NCBI GenBank assembly: GCA_965207705.1
Contig: OZ242292.1
Coordinates: 434,001-498,000 of the forward strand
Direction of reading: 5' to 3'
DNA: 64,000 nt
Source: JAAOII01 sp965207705
GTDB lineage: Bacteria; Pseudomonadota; Gammaproteobacteria; CBDBNL01; JAAOII01
A program made the translations under genes and the position numbers. The notes beneath the pieces are model-generated. The model was given only the letters and a program-made list of their open reading frames with translations, was not told the origin of the DNA and made no database searches. Below, one piece after another: positions 31,832 through 41,664 of the stretch. The stretch's first letter is position 1. Each line of letters opens with the position of its first letter.

Positions 31832-34252
31832 TTATTGATAATGAGTAGATGAGACATCCTTGCCCCGCTCCATGTTTAGAACAGGTATATTGCCAAACTT
31901 TTTGATGTCCAAATTCTTAGGAAGTTTCTTAAATGCAATGGTAAGCGCTTCATCAATGCTCTTAACTGGTCTAACATCCAGCTTGCCTTTTATTGCTTTG
32001 TTAATTTCTTTTAACTCTCTATAATTCTCTTCTGGAATTATTACGGTTTTAATTTTACTCCTTTGAGCCGCCAAGAGTTTCTCTTTTAAGCCGCCAATTT
32101 TTAGCACTTCACCGCGCAGAGTAATCTCACCCGTCATGGCAACATCTGAACGCACAGGCAACCCTATAAGGCATGATATTAAAGCCAAGGAAATTGCAAG
32201 GCCAGCGCTTGGTCCATCTTTAGGAGTCGCTCCTTCAGGAGCATGAATATGATAATCACACTTTTGATAAAAATCATCAGGGATGCCCAAAGCCGAACTA
32301 CGGCTACGAACTATACTGATGGCTGCTTGAATTGATTCCTGCATAACCTCGCCAAGATGACCTGTCTTAATAACCTTGCCCGAACCAGGTAACACTGATG
32401 CCTCTATGGTTAAAATATCACCGCCGACACTGGTCCAAGCCAAACCAGATACTTGTCCAATCTGTCCAGAACTGCTTGGCAATTTAGTATAAGAGTATCT
32501 GTGTACCCCTAAGAAATCTTCTAAATTCGCGTTGGTTATGGATATCGGCACTGATTTCTCATTGCGACTTATCATCAACACAATCTTGCGCATAATCTTA
32601 GATAGTTGTCGTTCAAGCTCACGCACTCCCGCTTCACGGGTATATTTATCTATGATGGTATTTAACGCTCCGCCAGCAAACTTAACCTGTTTATTATCCA
32701 AGCCACAAAGTTTTAGCTGCTTCGGTATGAGATGTTTTTTCGCTATGGAAACTTTTTCATCATCGGTATATCCTGGCAGACGAATCACTTCCATGCGGTC
32801 TAATAAAGCTGGTGGAATATTCAAAGAATTCGCGGTACAAACAAACATTACATCCGAAAGGTCATAATCCACTTCCATATAGTGGTCGTTGAAACTGGTA
32901 TTCTGCTCCGGGTCTAATGCTTCCAATAATGCCGAAGAAGGGTCGCCACGAAAATCCGATGATATCTTATCAATTTCATCCAATAGAAATAATGGGTTAT
33001 CTGTTTTAACCTTAGCAAGACGCTGGATTATCTTGCCTGGCATGGCGCCTATGTAGGTTCTGCGATGACCGCGAATTTCCGCTTCATCATGAACCCCGCC
33101 TAAAGAAAAACGCGCCAGCTTTCTGCCAGTTGCCTTTGCCATAGCATTACCTAAAGATGTTTTACCTACTCCAGGAGGGCCTACTAGCAGGATTAACGGC
33201 GCCTTGTTTTTTTCCACTCTCTTATAAAGAGCCAAGTATTCCAGTATCCTTTCTTTTACTTCTTTCAAGCCATAGTGCTCTTTATCCAGAATTTTCTCGG
33301 CTCGGTCAATATTAACATTACGGCTTCGCGTTTTGTGCCCCCAGGGTAAATCCAACATCCATTCCAAATAGTTACGCACTACTGTTGTTTCTGCTGACAT
33401 TGGAGCCATTGCCTTAAGCTTCTTTATTTCTGAATTGAATTTTTCTTCCGCCTCTTTAGAAAAACTCTTCTTTTTAGCGCGCGCTTCCAATTCTTCAATC
33501 TCGTTCTTATCATCATTACCGCCAAGTTCACGACGAATTGCTTTCACCTGCTCGTTAAGGTAGTATTCTTTTTGGCTTTTGTCTATCTGTTCCCTGACTC
33601 TTTGTTGGATACGGCGATCCATAGAAGCAAGCTCAAGTTCAGATTTAATATACTTCATCAGATAATTAAAACGCGCCTCAATGTTACGCAATGCCAAAAT
33701 CTTTTGACTCTCTTCCAGTGTTAGAGGAAAGCAAGAAGCAACTGTATCTACACACCTTTCTAAATCCTTTAAGCTATGCATTATGTTAGTAAGTTCTTCA
33801 CCCTTTTCTTTCATCTCAAAATACTGCTTTACATTATCCAATAGGGTCTTGCGCATGGTTTCTGAGAGACGCTGGCTGGTCTTTGTGGTTTGTATTTCTT
33901 GGTACTCACAAGTATAGCCATCCTCGGTTTCGTTTATTCCCATAATTTCCACCCTTTTTTCGCCTTCCACCAAAGCCCTAATGGTGTTATCAGGTAATTG
34001 CTTGCAATTAACTACTGTGGCGAGAGTGCCCACAGTGTACATATCTTTAAAAGTTGGGTTCTCAATTTCACCATCCTTCTGTGCTGTCAGAATAATCTTA
34101 CTGTTATTTTCATGAGCGCTAATAAGCGACTTCAAAGACACCTTCCTACCAATATACAATGAAGTGGCAAGGTGTGGATAAACCACCATACCCCTTAAAG
34201 GTATTAGTGATAAGGTCTTGGTTGTCTTGTTTACTTTAGTTTCCTGTTGCAT
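31832..34252 (-). CDS. lon: ATP-dependent protease Lon
   Basis: Cytoplasmic quality-control protease. The N-terminal substrate domain starts LSLIPLRGMVVYPHLATSLYIGR, the AAA+ module has GPPGVGKTSLGN (Walker A) and DEIDKI (Walker B), and the proteolytic domain contains TPKDGPSAGLAI with the catalytic Ser and a downstream Lys. Length of 806 aa is typical. It overlaps clpX by 17 bp at its start. The order tig-clpP-clpX-lon is conserved in proteobacteria. Confidence 0.98.
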   Translation of the reverse strand: MQQETKVNKTTKTLSLIPLRGMVVYPHLATSLYIGRKVSLKSLISAHENNSKIILTAQKDGEIENPTFKDMYTVGTLATVVNCKQLPDNTIRALVEGEKRVEIMGINETEDGYTCEYQEIQTTKTSQRLSETMRKTLLDNVKQYFEMKEKGEELTNIMHSLKDLERCVDTVASCFPLTLEESQKILALRNIEARFNYLMKYIKSELELASMDRRIQQRVREQIDKSQKEYYLNEQVKAIRRELGGNDDKNEIEELEARAKKKSFSKEAEEKFNSEIKKLKAMAPMSAETTVVRNYLEWMLDLPWGHKTRSRNVNIDRAEKILDKEHYGLKEVKERILEYLALYKRVEKNKAPLILLVGPPGVGKTSLGNAMAKATGRKLARFSLGGVHDEAEIRGHRRTYIGAMPGKIIQRLAKVKTDNPLFLLDEIDKISSDFRGDPSSALLEALDPEQNTSFNDHYMEVDYDLSDVMFVCTANSLNIPPALLDRMEVIRLPGYTDDEKVSIAKKHLIPKQLKLCGLDNKQVKFAGGALNTIIDKYTREAGVRELERQLSKIMRKIVLMISRNEKSVPISITNANLEDFLGVHRYSYTKLPSSSGQIGQVSGLAWTSVGGDILTIEASVLPGSGKVIKTGHLGEVMQESIQAAISIVRSRSSALGIPDDFYQKCDYHIHAPEGATPKDGPSAGLAISLALISCLIGLPVRSDVAMTGEITLRGEVLKIGGLKEKLLAAQRSKIKTVIIPEENYRELKEINKAIKGKLDVRPVKSIDEALTIAFKKLPKNLDIKKFGNIPVLNMERGKDVSSTHYQ

Positions 34253-35537
34253 TCTTTCCTCCTTTTAATTTGCGGTCTGATTTATATACCATAATAGGTT
34301 TTGAACCATGTTCTATGGTGTCACGAGTAATTATTACCTTACTGATGCGATCATCAGATGGTATATCGTACATAGTGTCTAACATTGCTAAATCAAGTAT
34401 TGAGCGCAATCCTCGGGCACCTGTTTTTCTTTTCTTTGCTTTACGTGCTACTGCACGTAAGGCGGATGCTTCGTATTGGAGTTCCACATCATCCCAATGA
34501 AAAAGTTTTTTATACTGTTTAATTAAAGAGTTTTTGGGCTCAGTTAAAATCTTAACCAGAGTATTTTCATCAAGCTCTTCAAGAGCTACGGTCAAAGGCA
34601 TCCTTCCTACAAATTCGGGGATAAGTCCATATTTAACTAAATCCTGCGGTTCTACATCCTTCATTAATTCATAACGATTTTTTTCCCCCCCGCCGCCTGC
34701 TTGTGATTTAAGATTGGCGGCAAACCCTATGTTGCTTTTATCTGTGCGTTGATGAATAATTTTTTCTAAACCATTGAATGCTCCACCACAAATAAAGAGA
34801 ATACCGGAAGTATCAACATGGAGAAATTCTTGGTTGGGATGCTTGCGCCCACCTTGAGGAGGGATAGCCGCTACAGTCCCCTCAATTAATTTAAGTAACG
34901 CCTGTTGAACTCCTTCACCAGAAACATCACGAGTTATTGATACATTTTCTGCCTTACGGGCAATTTTATCTATCTCATCTATGTATATTATGCCTCGCTG
35001 CGCTTTTTCTATATCATAATTACATTTTTGCAATAACCTTTGAATTATATTTTCAACATCTTCACCCACATATCCTGCTTCGGTTAAAGTTGTGGCATCG
35101 GCGATAGCAAAAGGAATATCCAATATGCGTGATAGAGTTTCCGCTAGCAGGGTCTTGCCACTGCCAGTAGGACCTAGTAGCAAAACATTGCTTTTGCCAA
35201 TTTCCACTGGATTAGATGATAGGTTATCGGATAAGCTGGGATTGTCTTCGTAGTAAAGCTTCTTGTAATGGTTGTATACTGCCACCGAGAGAATTTTTTT
35301 TGCCTGTTCTTGCCCTATAACATATTGGTCAAGAAAGGTCTGCACCTCTGATGGTTTGGGTAGATAATTAAATTTATCAATGCTTTGCTTATGGGATTCA
35401 TCCTCCAACGCCTTCATTGACACACGAACGCATTCCTCACATATACAGCAATTCTCTGAAGTAAGAATTAACGCTTCTTCTGAACTTTTATAACAAAAAG
35501 AACAACGTTTCATATCTTTTTTCTCATCTGAAGGCAT
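34236..35537 (-). CDS. clpX: ATP-dependent Clp protease ATPase subunit ClpX
   Basis: Unfoldase that feeds substrates to ClpP. An N-terminal zinc finger has CSFCYKS and CCICEECV, the AAA+ part has LLLGPTGSGKTLLAETLSR and IYIDEIDKI, and the C-terminal region has RKTGARGLRSILD. The ClpP-binding loop with IGF (NIGFAANLKS) is present. Length of 433 aa is normal. The gene lies 77 bp downstream of clpP. Confidence 0.98.
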   Translation of the reverse strand: MPSDEKKDMKRCSFCYKSSEEALILTSENCCICEECVRVSMKALEDESHKQSIDKFNYLPKPSEVQTFLDQYVIGQEQAKKILSVAVYNHYKKLYYEDNPSLSDNLSSNPVEIGKSNVLLLGPTGSGKTLLAETLSRILDIPFAIADATTLTEAGYVGEDVENIIQRLLQKCNYDIEKAQRGIIYIDEIDKIARKAENVSITRDVSGEGVQQALLKLIEGTVAAIPPQGGRKHPNQEFLHVDTSGILFICGGAFNGLEKIIHQRTDKSNIGFAANLKSQAGGGGEKNRYELMKDVEPQDLVKYGLIPEFVGRMPLTVALEELDENTLVKILTEPKNSLIKQYKKLFHWDDVELQYEASALRAVARKAKKRKTGARGLRSILDLAMLDTMYDIPSDDRISKVIITRDTIEHGSKPIMVYKSDRKLKGGKNATGN

Positions 35538-35614
35538 ATCTATAACTATATTGGTGTCGTTTAACTAAAATGCAAGATTAATAAATCAAAAACTATAACG
35601 TACTTTCTAGTAGG

Positions 35615-36256
35615 TTAACCTTTACGACTCAACAAAATTTTATCCACCAAGCCGTATTGTTGAGCTTCATCGGAACTCATAAAATTATCTCTTTCTGTAT
35701 CTTTCATTATAGTATTTAATTTCTTCCCCGTGTGCTTAGCAATAATCTTATTTAACCTCTCTTTGGTCTGTTGTATTTCTTGCGCATGAATTTGAATATC
35801 GCTGGCTTGTCCTTGAAAAGCTCCCAACGGCTGATGTATCATAACTCGTGAATTAGGCAGGATAAATCTTTTACCTGCAGCGCCCCCAGCAAGCAGTAGG
35901 GCTGCCATACTGGATGCCTGACCCACGCACATAGTGCTAACCTCTGGAGCAATAAACTGCATAGTATCATAGATAGAAAGACCAGCGGTAACCGAACCAC
36001 CAGGAGAATTAATATACAGGTGAATGTCCTTTTGCGCATTTTCTGATTCTAAAAATAGCATCTGAGCCATAACCAAATTAGCAATGTTATCTTCCACCTG
36101 CCCCACTAAAAAAATTATGCGGTCTTTTAATAGGCGAGAATAAATATCATAAGCTCTCTCGCCGCGCGCCGATTGTTCTACTACTATGGGAACTAATGTT
36201 GCCTCTATTTTACTCGCGGCAAAATCATCATGCGAATTATTATTTTGTTTCATCAT
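35615..36256 (-). CDS. clpP: ATP-dependent Clp protease proteolytic subunit
   Basis: Serine protease tetradecamer partner of ClpX. The catalytic Ser116 is in VGQASSMAALLLAGG and the catalytic His141 in RVMIHQPLGAFQGQ. The N-terminus VPIVVEQSARGERAYDIYSRL is standard. Length of 213 aa is normal. Only 4 bp separate it from tig, so the two are coupled. Confidence 0.98.
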   Translation of the reverse strand: MMKQNNNSHDDFAASKIEATLVPIVVEQSARGERAYDIYSRLLKDRIIFLVGQVEDNIANLVMAQMLFLESENAQKDIHLYINSPGGSVTAGLSIYDTMQFIAPEVSTMCVGQASSMAALLLAGGAAGKRFILPNSRVMIHQPLGAFQGQASDIQIHAQEIQQTKERLNKIIAKHTGKKLNTIMKDTERDNFMSSDEAQQYGLVDKILLSRKG

Positions 36257-36260
36257 TATA

Positions 36261-37610
36261 TTAAGTTATTTTAGCACTAATAGCCATTGCCTCTTGATAA
36301 GTGACTTCCCTTTCTGTAACATCAAGCAAACCAATAAACTTATCCATAGCCATATCTTCCAGCAGTTTATTGCGCACCTGTTCTTTTAGGGCATCGTTCT
36401 GTTGGTATTGTTTTTCAACCTCCTTGGGATTTTCGTAGGTTTCAGATAACTTTTTGATACTTACATTAACCTGCTCTTCTGAGGGCACAAGATTTTCTTT
36501 GCGCGCAAATTCACCAATAAATAGCCCTGCCTTAATTTTTTCTGCTGCTTTTTCTTTGAACAAATCCAACGGCAATTTATCTGGCTCTGGAGCTCGTTGC
36601 CCGCCCATTAGCTGACTCCATCTTTGAATTGCCTCATCTCTCATTCTTGATGCCTCACGGTTAATTTGTGTACTGGGAACCTCTAGCCCCTTATTATTGT
36701 CCAAGATAATAGCTGTTAGCTTGTGATATTTTATGCGGTTAATGGCCGAGTTCAATTCAAACTCCATATTCTTACGAACTTGTGAGCGGAATTCTTTCTC
36801 ATCTCCCTCAACTCCATATTTTTTAAAAAAATCATTGTTAACCTCAGGTAGAACCTTCCTCTGCAGTTTTTTTAAGCGAACATTGAATAACGCCTCACGC
36901 TCTTGAACGTCTTCGCTATCCCCACTCCCATCACCCTTGCCATCATCCACTCTAAGCTTAACCTTATCTGTAAATGATTTTTGTTCGCCATCTTTCATAC
37001 CTTTTACTTGGGCAACAAAGTTGGCGCTGGGATGCTGCGTGCTAAGGTCAACTGGCATGTCATTGCTGGAAAACTTCTTCTTCTCAGCATCTGTAGTTTC
37101 GGCATCAAAATCAATGATAGCAATATGCTCGTCTTTTGCCTCAACTCCAATCAAGGCGTCCTCATATTTAGCAGTGCGGGAGCGCATGTCTTCAATGGTG
37201 CGGTTTATATCATCTTCGGTAACCTTAGCTGATACTTTTTCTAGCTGGGTGTTGGGAGTGATAGTAACTTCTACGCTGGGATATACTTCGTAATTAACTT
37301 CAAAGGTGAAATCCTTATCAAAATCTAGTTGCTTGGGTTGCATTGAAATAACTCCCGCCAGTTTGATATTCTTATCTATCGCCAGTTGAAGGAAATGATC
37401 CTTCATTACATCATCCGCCACCTCTCCCAATAACGATTTAGCGTATTTTTGCTTAATTACGTCAATGGGAACTTTTCCTTTGCGAAATCCAGCTACCGAA
37501 GCAGTTTTTGTTAGCTGCAAGATCTTCTTATCAATACCTTTTTGTAGTTCCGTAAAAGGCAAAGTTAAACTTACTGTTATGTTTAATCCGTCTTCCTTTA
37601 TTATGTCCAT
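36261..37610 (-). CDS. tig: Trigger factor
   Basis: Ribosome-bound chaperone with a peptidyl-prolyl isomerase domain. The ribosome-binding signature GFRKGKVPIDVIKQKYAKS lies at about residues 41-59, the FKBP-like domain spans about 150-245, and the helical C-terminal arms follow. Length of 449 aa is normal; an acidic insert (DDGKGDGSGDSEDVQ) near residues 222-236 lies in the PPIase part. It heads the tig-clpP-clpX-lon row, directly after tRNA-Leu. Confidence 0.96.
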   Translation of the reverse strand: MDIIKEDGLNITVSLTLPFTELQKGIDKKILQLTKTASVAGFRKGKVPIDVIKQKYAKSLLGEVADDVMKDHFLQLAIDKNIKLAGVISMQPKQLDFDKDFTFEVNYEVYPSVEVTITPNTQLEKVSAKVTEDDINRTIEDMRSRTAKYEDALIGVEAKDEHIAIIDFDAETTDAEKKKFSSNDMPVDLSTQHPSANFVAQVKGMKDGEQKSFTDKVKLRVDDGKGDGSGDSEDVQEREALFNVRLKKLQRKVLPEVNNDFFKKYGVEGDEKEFRSQVRKNMEFELNSAINRIKYHKLTAIILDNNKGLEVPSTQINREASRMRDEAIQRWSQLMGGQRAPEPDKLPLDLFKEKAAEKIKAGLFIGEFARKENLVPSEEQVNVSIKKLSETYENPKEVEKQYQQNDALKEQVRNKLLEDMAMDKFIGLLDVTEREVTYQEAMAISAKIT

Positions 37611-37731
37611 TATTAATGCTATTTATGTCTTAATTCCTATTATTCAACTAGTGCTATGATAAATATCCTATATTTCCTAACATTCCCCAATATTCCCGGG
37701 AATTTCGTTAACATCACTGATTAGAATCTAA

Positions 37732-37813
37732 TGCGAAAGGAGAGACTCGAACTCTCACATCTTGCGATACAGGATTCTAAGTCCTGCGCGTCTACCAATT
37801 CCGCCACTTTCGC
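37732..37813 (-). tRNA. tRNA-Leu (anticodon TAG)
   Basis: The minus strand folds into a cloverleaf: acceptor arms GCGAAAG/CTTTCGC, anticodon stem CAGGA/TCCTG with loop CTTAGAA (anticodon TAG, reading CUA), a long variable arm with TATCGCAAGATG and a T-arm with TTCGAGT. The long variable arm fits class II leucine tRNA. It lies upstream of tig, as in several gammaproteobacteria. Confidence 0.96.
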
Positions 37814-37889
37814 TTATATCTCTGTATTATAAGAGATTTTTGGTGATTATGCAATAGTCCGTATAACCAATTCAGCATAAAATAACAAA

Positions 37890-38918
37890 ATGAAAAAGAT
37901 TGCAGTCATGATTACTGGCGGAACTATTGGTATGGTAACTACTAATGGTAAAAGCCGTATCCCTGCCAAGTATCTGGATTACGCCAAGCTATTCCCCAAC
38001 ATCAAAAAAATAGCCGATGTTTCTTTTCATAACTTATGCTATTTGGATAGCAGCGAAGTTGCCACTAAAGAGTGGCGGCTCATAGCTGAAACAATTCATG
38101 ATAACCTCGCTAATTATGATGGTTTTGTGGTGAGTCATGGCACCGACACCATGGCATATTCTGCGGCTGCAATTTCTTATGCTTTCGGCGCCAACCCACC
38201 TGCCCCCATAGTATTCACTGGCTCACAGCGAACTCCTGATTTGCCTAACAGCGATGCCGAACGCAACCTTAGCAATGCTTTGCGTTTGGCTTGCAGTGAT
38301 ATTAGAGAAGTATCAATAGTTATGGGCGCTAATGTTTGGCGCGCCTGTCGGGCATTGAAAATATCAAACACTGCCGATGATGCTTTCACTACACCTTTTA
38401 CTGCGCCATTAGCGCAGATAACTACAAGTAAAATTAAGTTCTCTAGACGCGCCGCTGTTAATACAATTATCCGCCCGTCTTCCTTTTTGCCTTACTTTAG
38501 CGATAAAGCTATTCTGCTACAAGCAGTCCCTGGCTTTAATATAGGCAAACTTGCCTCCCTTGCTCGCAACAAGGACTGGATGTTGGCTGTTATCATAGGA
38601 ATGGGCGGCGGTAATTTACCTGATGACGCTATGGACTTTATTGACGCAGCAATTAAACAAGAAAAACACATAGTCCTTATGCCAGTAGCTGCGGATATTG
38701 CAACCTCCAGTTATCCGCCATTAAGAAAGGCAATCAAACAAGGGGCTATTTTTGCCAATGGTTATACCCTTAGTGGTTTATGGACAAAGTCCTCCTGGCT
38801 ATTAGGGCAAAGTGAAAAAAATGGTTTGCAAGATTATGCGCGACGCAATGCCTTTCTTAAACGCCAACTCGCAAAAAACTATGTGGGGGAAATTATGGAT
38901 AGGGAAATTGCGGAGTAG
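37890..38918 (+). CDS. ansA: L-asparaginase
   Basis: Hydrolyses asparagine to aspartate and ammonia. The first catalytic Thr is in MITGGTIGMV at the N-terminus and the second in GFVVSHGTDTMAYSAAAISY (about residue 86); the order and spacing fit type I-like bacterial asparaginases. No signal peptide is seen, so it is probably cytoplasmic. Length of 342 aa is normal. It starts a plus-strand segment and is convergent with purC, separated by a short AT-rich inverted repeat at about 38920-38947. Confidence 0.92.
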   Translation: MKKIAVMITGGTIGMVTTNGKSRIPAKYLDYAKLFPNIKKIADVSFHNLCYLDSSEVATKEWRLIAETIHDNLANYDGFVVSHGTDTMAYSAAAISYAFGANPPAPIVFTGSQRTPDLPNSDAERNLSNALRLACSDIREVSIVMGANVWRACRALKISNTADDAFTTPFTAPLAQITTSKIKFSRRAAVNTIIRPSSFLPYFSDKAILLQAVPGFNIGKLASLARNKDWMLAVIIGMGGGNLPDDAMDFIDAAIKQEKHIVLMPVAADIATSSYPPLRKAIKQGAIFANGYTLSGLWTKSSWLLGQSEKNGLQDYARRNAFLKRQLAKNYVGEIMDREIAE

Positions 38919-38947
38919 AATTAATTAAGAATATGACTCTATTCTAA

Positions 38948-39712
38948 TTAGACATCTGCGTCGCTTTCAATTATTTCTATCCCCAACATTTCTGTTAAGC
39001 TCTTGTAGGATGTTGCTATATCTCCAAGGTCAAAACGAAATAAATCTTTATCAAACGGACGTTTAGTATTTTGCTCCCATAAACGACAGCTATCCGCGGA
39101 TATTTCATCTCCTACATATAAATTGCCGTCCGCCATTCCAAACTCTAATTTAAAATCTACTATGTCTATGCCAACATTATTAAAAACATCTTTTAACACC
39201 AGATTTACTTGCATAGCAATCTTTTCCGCCTGGTTAACTATGTCAATATCTGCGAGTTTTAAGGTCTTGACATGCGACATATTGATAAAAGGGTCACCCA
39301 AATCATCATCCTTTAAGAACAATTCTTGCACCGCTGGTTGCAGGGTTGTTCCCTTGCTAAGTCCCAACCGTTTTGTAATTGTGCCAGCAGCTATATTACG
39401 CACGACAAACTCTAGTTTAATCATCTCTAAGCGCTTCACTAAGGTTTCCCTATCATTTAGCAGTTCAACGAAACCAACATTAATGCCAGCATCCGCCAGT
39501 TTTTTCATCAAAAAAGCGTTAATGTGATTATTGAAAATACCCTTGCCTTCGCATATATCTTTCTTTTCGCCATTGAATGCAGTTAGGTCATCGCGAAAAT
39601 GCATTATTACTTGCGATTCATTATCAGTACCAAATATGCTTTTGCCCTTGCCAGAATAAATATGTTCTCCTTTCTTCATAATTGTCTTCTTACCAGGTAT
39701 TAACTTCATCAT
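38948..39712 (-). CDS. purC: Phosphoribosylaminoimidazole-succinocarboxamide synthase
   Basis: SAICAR synthetase of purine synthesis. Characteristic parts are EHIYSGKGKSIFGTDNES near the N-terminus, FRDDLTAFNGEKKDICEGKG, FVVRNIAAGTITKRLGLSKGT and the C-terminal DFKLEFGMADGNLYVGDEIS with DSCRLWE. Length of 254 aa is standard. It lies third in dapA-bamC-purC, the same order as in E. coli, and shares a base with the preceding stop. Confidence 0.96.
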   Translation of the reverse strand: MMKLIPGKKTIMKKGEHIYSGKGKSIFGTDNESQVIMHFRDDLTAFNGEKKDICEGKGIFNNHINAFLMKKLADAGINVGFVELLNDRETLVKRLEMIKLEFVVRNIAAGTITKRLGLSKGTTLQPAVQELFLKDDDLGDPFINMSHVKTLKLADIDIVNQAEKIAMQVNLVLKDVFNNVGIDIVDFKLEFGMADGNLYVGDEISADSCRLWEQNTKRPFDKDLFRFDLGDIATSYKSLTEMLGIEIIESDADV

Positions 39713-40341
39713 TAAAGCGATAAAAATTCATCTCTGATTCGCTCTAACAGGTTAAAATCATCGTTTATATCAATTTCCTCTTTGTCATCATCATGAATAA
39801 TGCTTAGCATTATCAAACGATTATAAAGATACAGTTTAATTTTTGCTGGCTTCTCATATTCAAAAGACGCCCCAGTCGTGAATATAGTTTCTGTTTCTCC
39901 TTTCCTTTCCCCTGCCCCGTCACCTTCCTGCTCATGCAAACCTATGGCATTAAGTGTTAGCTTTAATTGCTCGCTATGCGACTCAGGGTTATAAGGGGAT
40001 AATCTAAGGGTTGCTTGCTTGATAGAGTTATACCCTAAATCTAAACTTTGCAGCAAAACATCGCTGCTTTTAATTTTGCTCGGCTCATAGCCATCTGGCG
40101 CTCTGCCAATAAATTCTGGTTTTGGTCTTGGTCTGCTGACAAATACAATCTCTTTCTCTTCGTCTGTAGCTGGCGGCACACTATAGGCGGGTATTGGACT
40201 TATTGCATCTTCAGGCAGACGAATAGGAGGACCATCAACAGCAGCCAGAAAACCATCTCGCTTGGCAGCACAGCCGCCAATTAATAGCATAATCGTTATT
40301 GTTGCTATGGTTAGAGTATATTTTGCCAACGACTCTCTCAT
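39712..40341 (-). CDS. bamC: BamC-like lipoprotein
   Basis: Lipoprotein with signal ending LLIGGCAAK (lipidated Cys24). After a linker with DGPPIRLPEDAISPIPAYSVPP, which recalls the unstructured N-terminal part of BamC that binds BamD, comes a segment of about 110 residues with possible helix-grip character. E. coli dapA-bamC-purC has the same order and the same one-base overlaps, which is the main reason for this call. It is only 209 aa against about 340 in E. coli, so at most one of the two C-terminal domains is present. Confidence 0.65.
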   Translation of the reverse strand: MRESLAKYTLTIATITIMLLIGGCAAKRDGFLAAVDGPPIRLPEDAISPIPAYSVPPATDEEKEIVFVSRPRPKPEFIGRAPDGYEPSKIKSSDVLLQSLDLGYNSIKQATLRLSPYNPESHSEQLKLTLNAIGLHEQEGDGAGERKGETETIFTTGASFEYEKPAKIKLYLYNRLIMLSIIHDDDKEEIDINDDFNLLERIRDEFLSL

Positions 40342-41234
40342 TAATCAAGCAAAGCCAAACTGCGCATAACAGATTTAAGTTGCGGCTCATGAGACAAAGA
40401 AAGGTTAGTCAGCGGTAAACGAATTTTTGTTCCAATCTTATGTTTTAAGTGTATTGCGTGCTTAACTGGAATAGGGTTAGATTCTAAAAATAACACATCA
40501 TGCAATGGCATTAATCTTTGTTGCAAGGCGCGTGCTTGCTCAGCTTTACCTTCTTGCGCTAAAGCGCATAGTTCATGTATTAATGCTGGAGCCACATTGG
40601 CAGTTACAGAAATACAGCCGTTTCCTCCTGCTAAAATCAGCTCACAGCAAGTTGGGTCATCACCAGAAAGTATAATGAAACTTTCACCGCACAACTCGCG
40701 CAATGTAGCAACACGTGAAACATCTCCACTTGCTTCTTTTATTCCTATGACATTTTTGAATTGCGCCACATCTCCTACAGTTTGTGGCAACATATCTGTG
40801 ATGGTGCGCGAAGGAACATTGTATAGAATTTGAGGCACATCAACTTCTTCAGCAATTTTAGAGAAGTGCTTAATTAATCCTTGTTGGGTTGGCTTATTGT
40901 AATAAGGAACAACCAACAGCACAGCATCTGCGCCTGCTTGTTTGGCATACGCGGATAATTCTATTGCTTCATCGGTGGAGTTTGAACCAGTGCCTGCTAT
41001 TACTGGCACCCGCTTGTCAACCTGCTTGATAATAAATGAAATTAATTCTTTGTGCTCCTTGGGGCTTAACGTAGCAGATTCACCAGTTGTGCCAGCAACC
41101 ACTATGCCATCACTGCCCTCTTTAATATGCCATTCTACAAGTCCTTGAGTGGATTCCCAATCTATTGAACCATCATCATTCATCGGGGTGACCATTGCCA
41201 CCTGACTGCCTTTGATTATATCCTTATGTTCCAA
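40341..41234 (-). CDS. dapA: 4-hydroxy-tetrahydrodipicolinate synthase
   Basis: Condenses pyruvate with aspartate semialdehyde in lysine and peptidoglycan precursor synthesis. The Schiff-base lysine is in VIGIKEASGD (about residues 158-167), the catalytic Tyr in YNVPSRTI, and the N-terminal motif is AGTTGESATLS. Length of 297 aa is normal. It heads dapA-bamC-purC. Together with the aspartokinase at 8-9 kb it indicates a functional lysine/diaminopimelate route. Confidence 0.97.
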   Translation of the reverse strand: MEHKDIIKGSQVAMVTPMNDDGSIDWESTQGLVEWHIKEGSDGIVVAGTTGESATLSPKEHKELISFIIKQVDKRVPVIAGTGSNSTDEAIELSAYAKQAGADAVLLVVPYYNKPTQQGLIKHFSKIAEEVDVPQILYNVPSRTITDMLPQTVGDVAQFKNVIGIKEASGDVSRVATLRELCGESFIILSGDDPTCCELILAGGNGCISVTANVAPALIHELCALAQEGKAEQARALQQRLMPLHDVLFLESNPIPVKHAIHLKHKIGTKIRLPLTNLSLSHEPQLKSVMRSLALLD

Positions 41235-41332
41235 TTACAAAATACCTCTTGTTAAATACCATATTAGGTTTATTATAAATAATAAAATGGCAATCCAACG
41301 CCCACAGAGTATATAATAATTTTGGATAATAT

Positions 41333-41406
41333 GCGCCTGTAGCTCAATCGGATAGAGCAACGGCCTTCTAAGCCGTAGGTTGCAGGTTCGATTCCTGCCA
41401 GGCGTG
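41333..41406 (+). tRNA. tRNA-Arg (anticodon TCT)
   Basis: Cloverleaf on the plus strand: acceptor GCGCCTG pairs with CAGGCGT (terminal G-U), D-arm GCTC/GAGC, anticodon stem ACGGC/GCCGT around CTTCTAA (anticodon TCT, reading AGA), T-loop TTCGATT. A CCA end is not encoded. It precedes tRNA-His by 109 bp. Confidence 0.96.
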
Positions 41407-41515
41407 TTACTCTTTTGCTATTGTTCTGTTAGAATTGCTATATGAATCCACAAGTATATAGATATACAATAGACATATAATAAGAGTGATTCCAAAATTA
41501 TCATGAAATTATCGT

Positions 41516-41592
41516 GGTGAGCGTAGCTCAGTTGGTAGAGCGCAGGATTGTGGTTCCTGATGTCGTGGGTTCGAAACCCATCGTTCACCCCA
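41516..41592 (+). tRNA. tRNA-His (anticodon GTG)
   Basis: Cloverleaf with acceptor GTGAGCG/CGTTCAC, D-arm GCTC/GAGC, anticodon stem CAGGA/TCCTG and loop TTGTGGT (anticodon GTG). An extra G precedes position 1 and faces C73, the hallmark of histidine tRNA. CCA is encoded at the 3' end. Confidence 0.96.
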
Positions 41593-41664
41593 TTTTATCT
41601 TCTATGTTTTTACAACATATATACGGTATAATCGGCGGGTATTTGATGATACGATTATTTAACT

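Noticed and set aside
37814..37840. Short hairpin ATCTCT/AGAGAT before ansA
   Set aside because: The stem is only 6 bp and AT-rich, and its position upstream of both flanking genes gives no clear terminator or attenuator role.
38919..38947. AT-rich inverted repeat between ansA and purC as a terminator
   Set aside because: Arms AATTAAGAATA/TATTCTAATT are imperfect and weak, with no T-run; recorded but not called.
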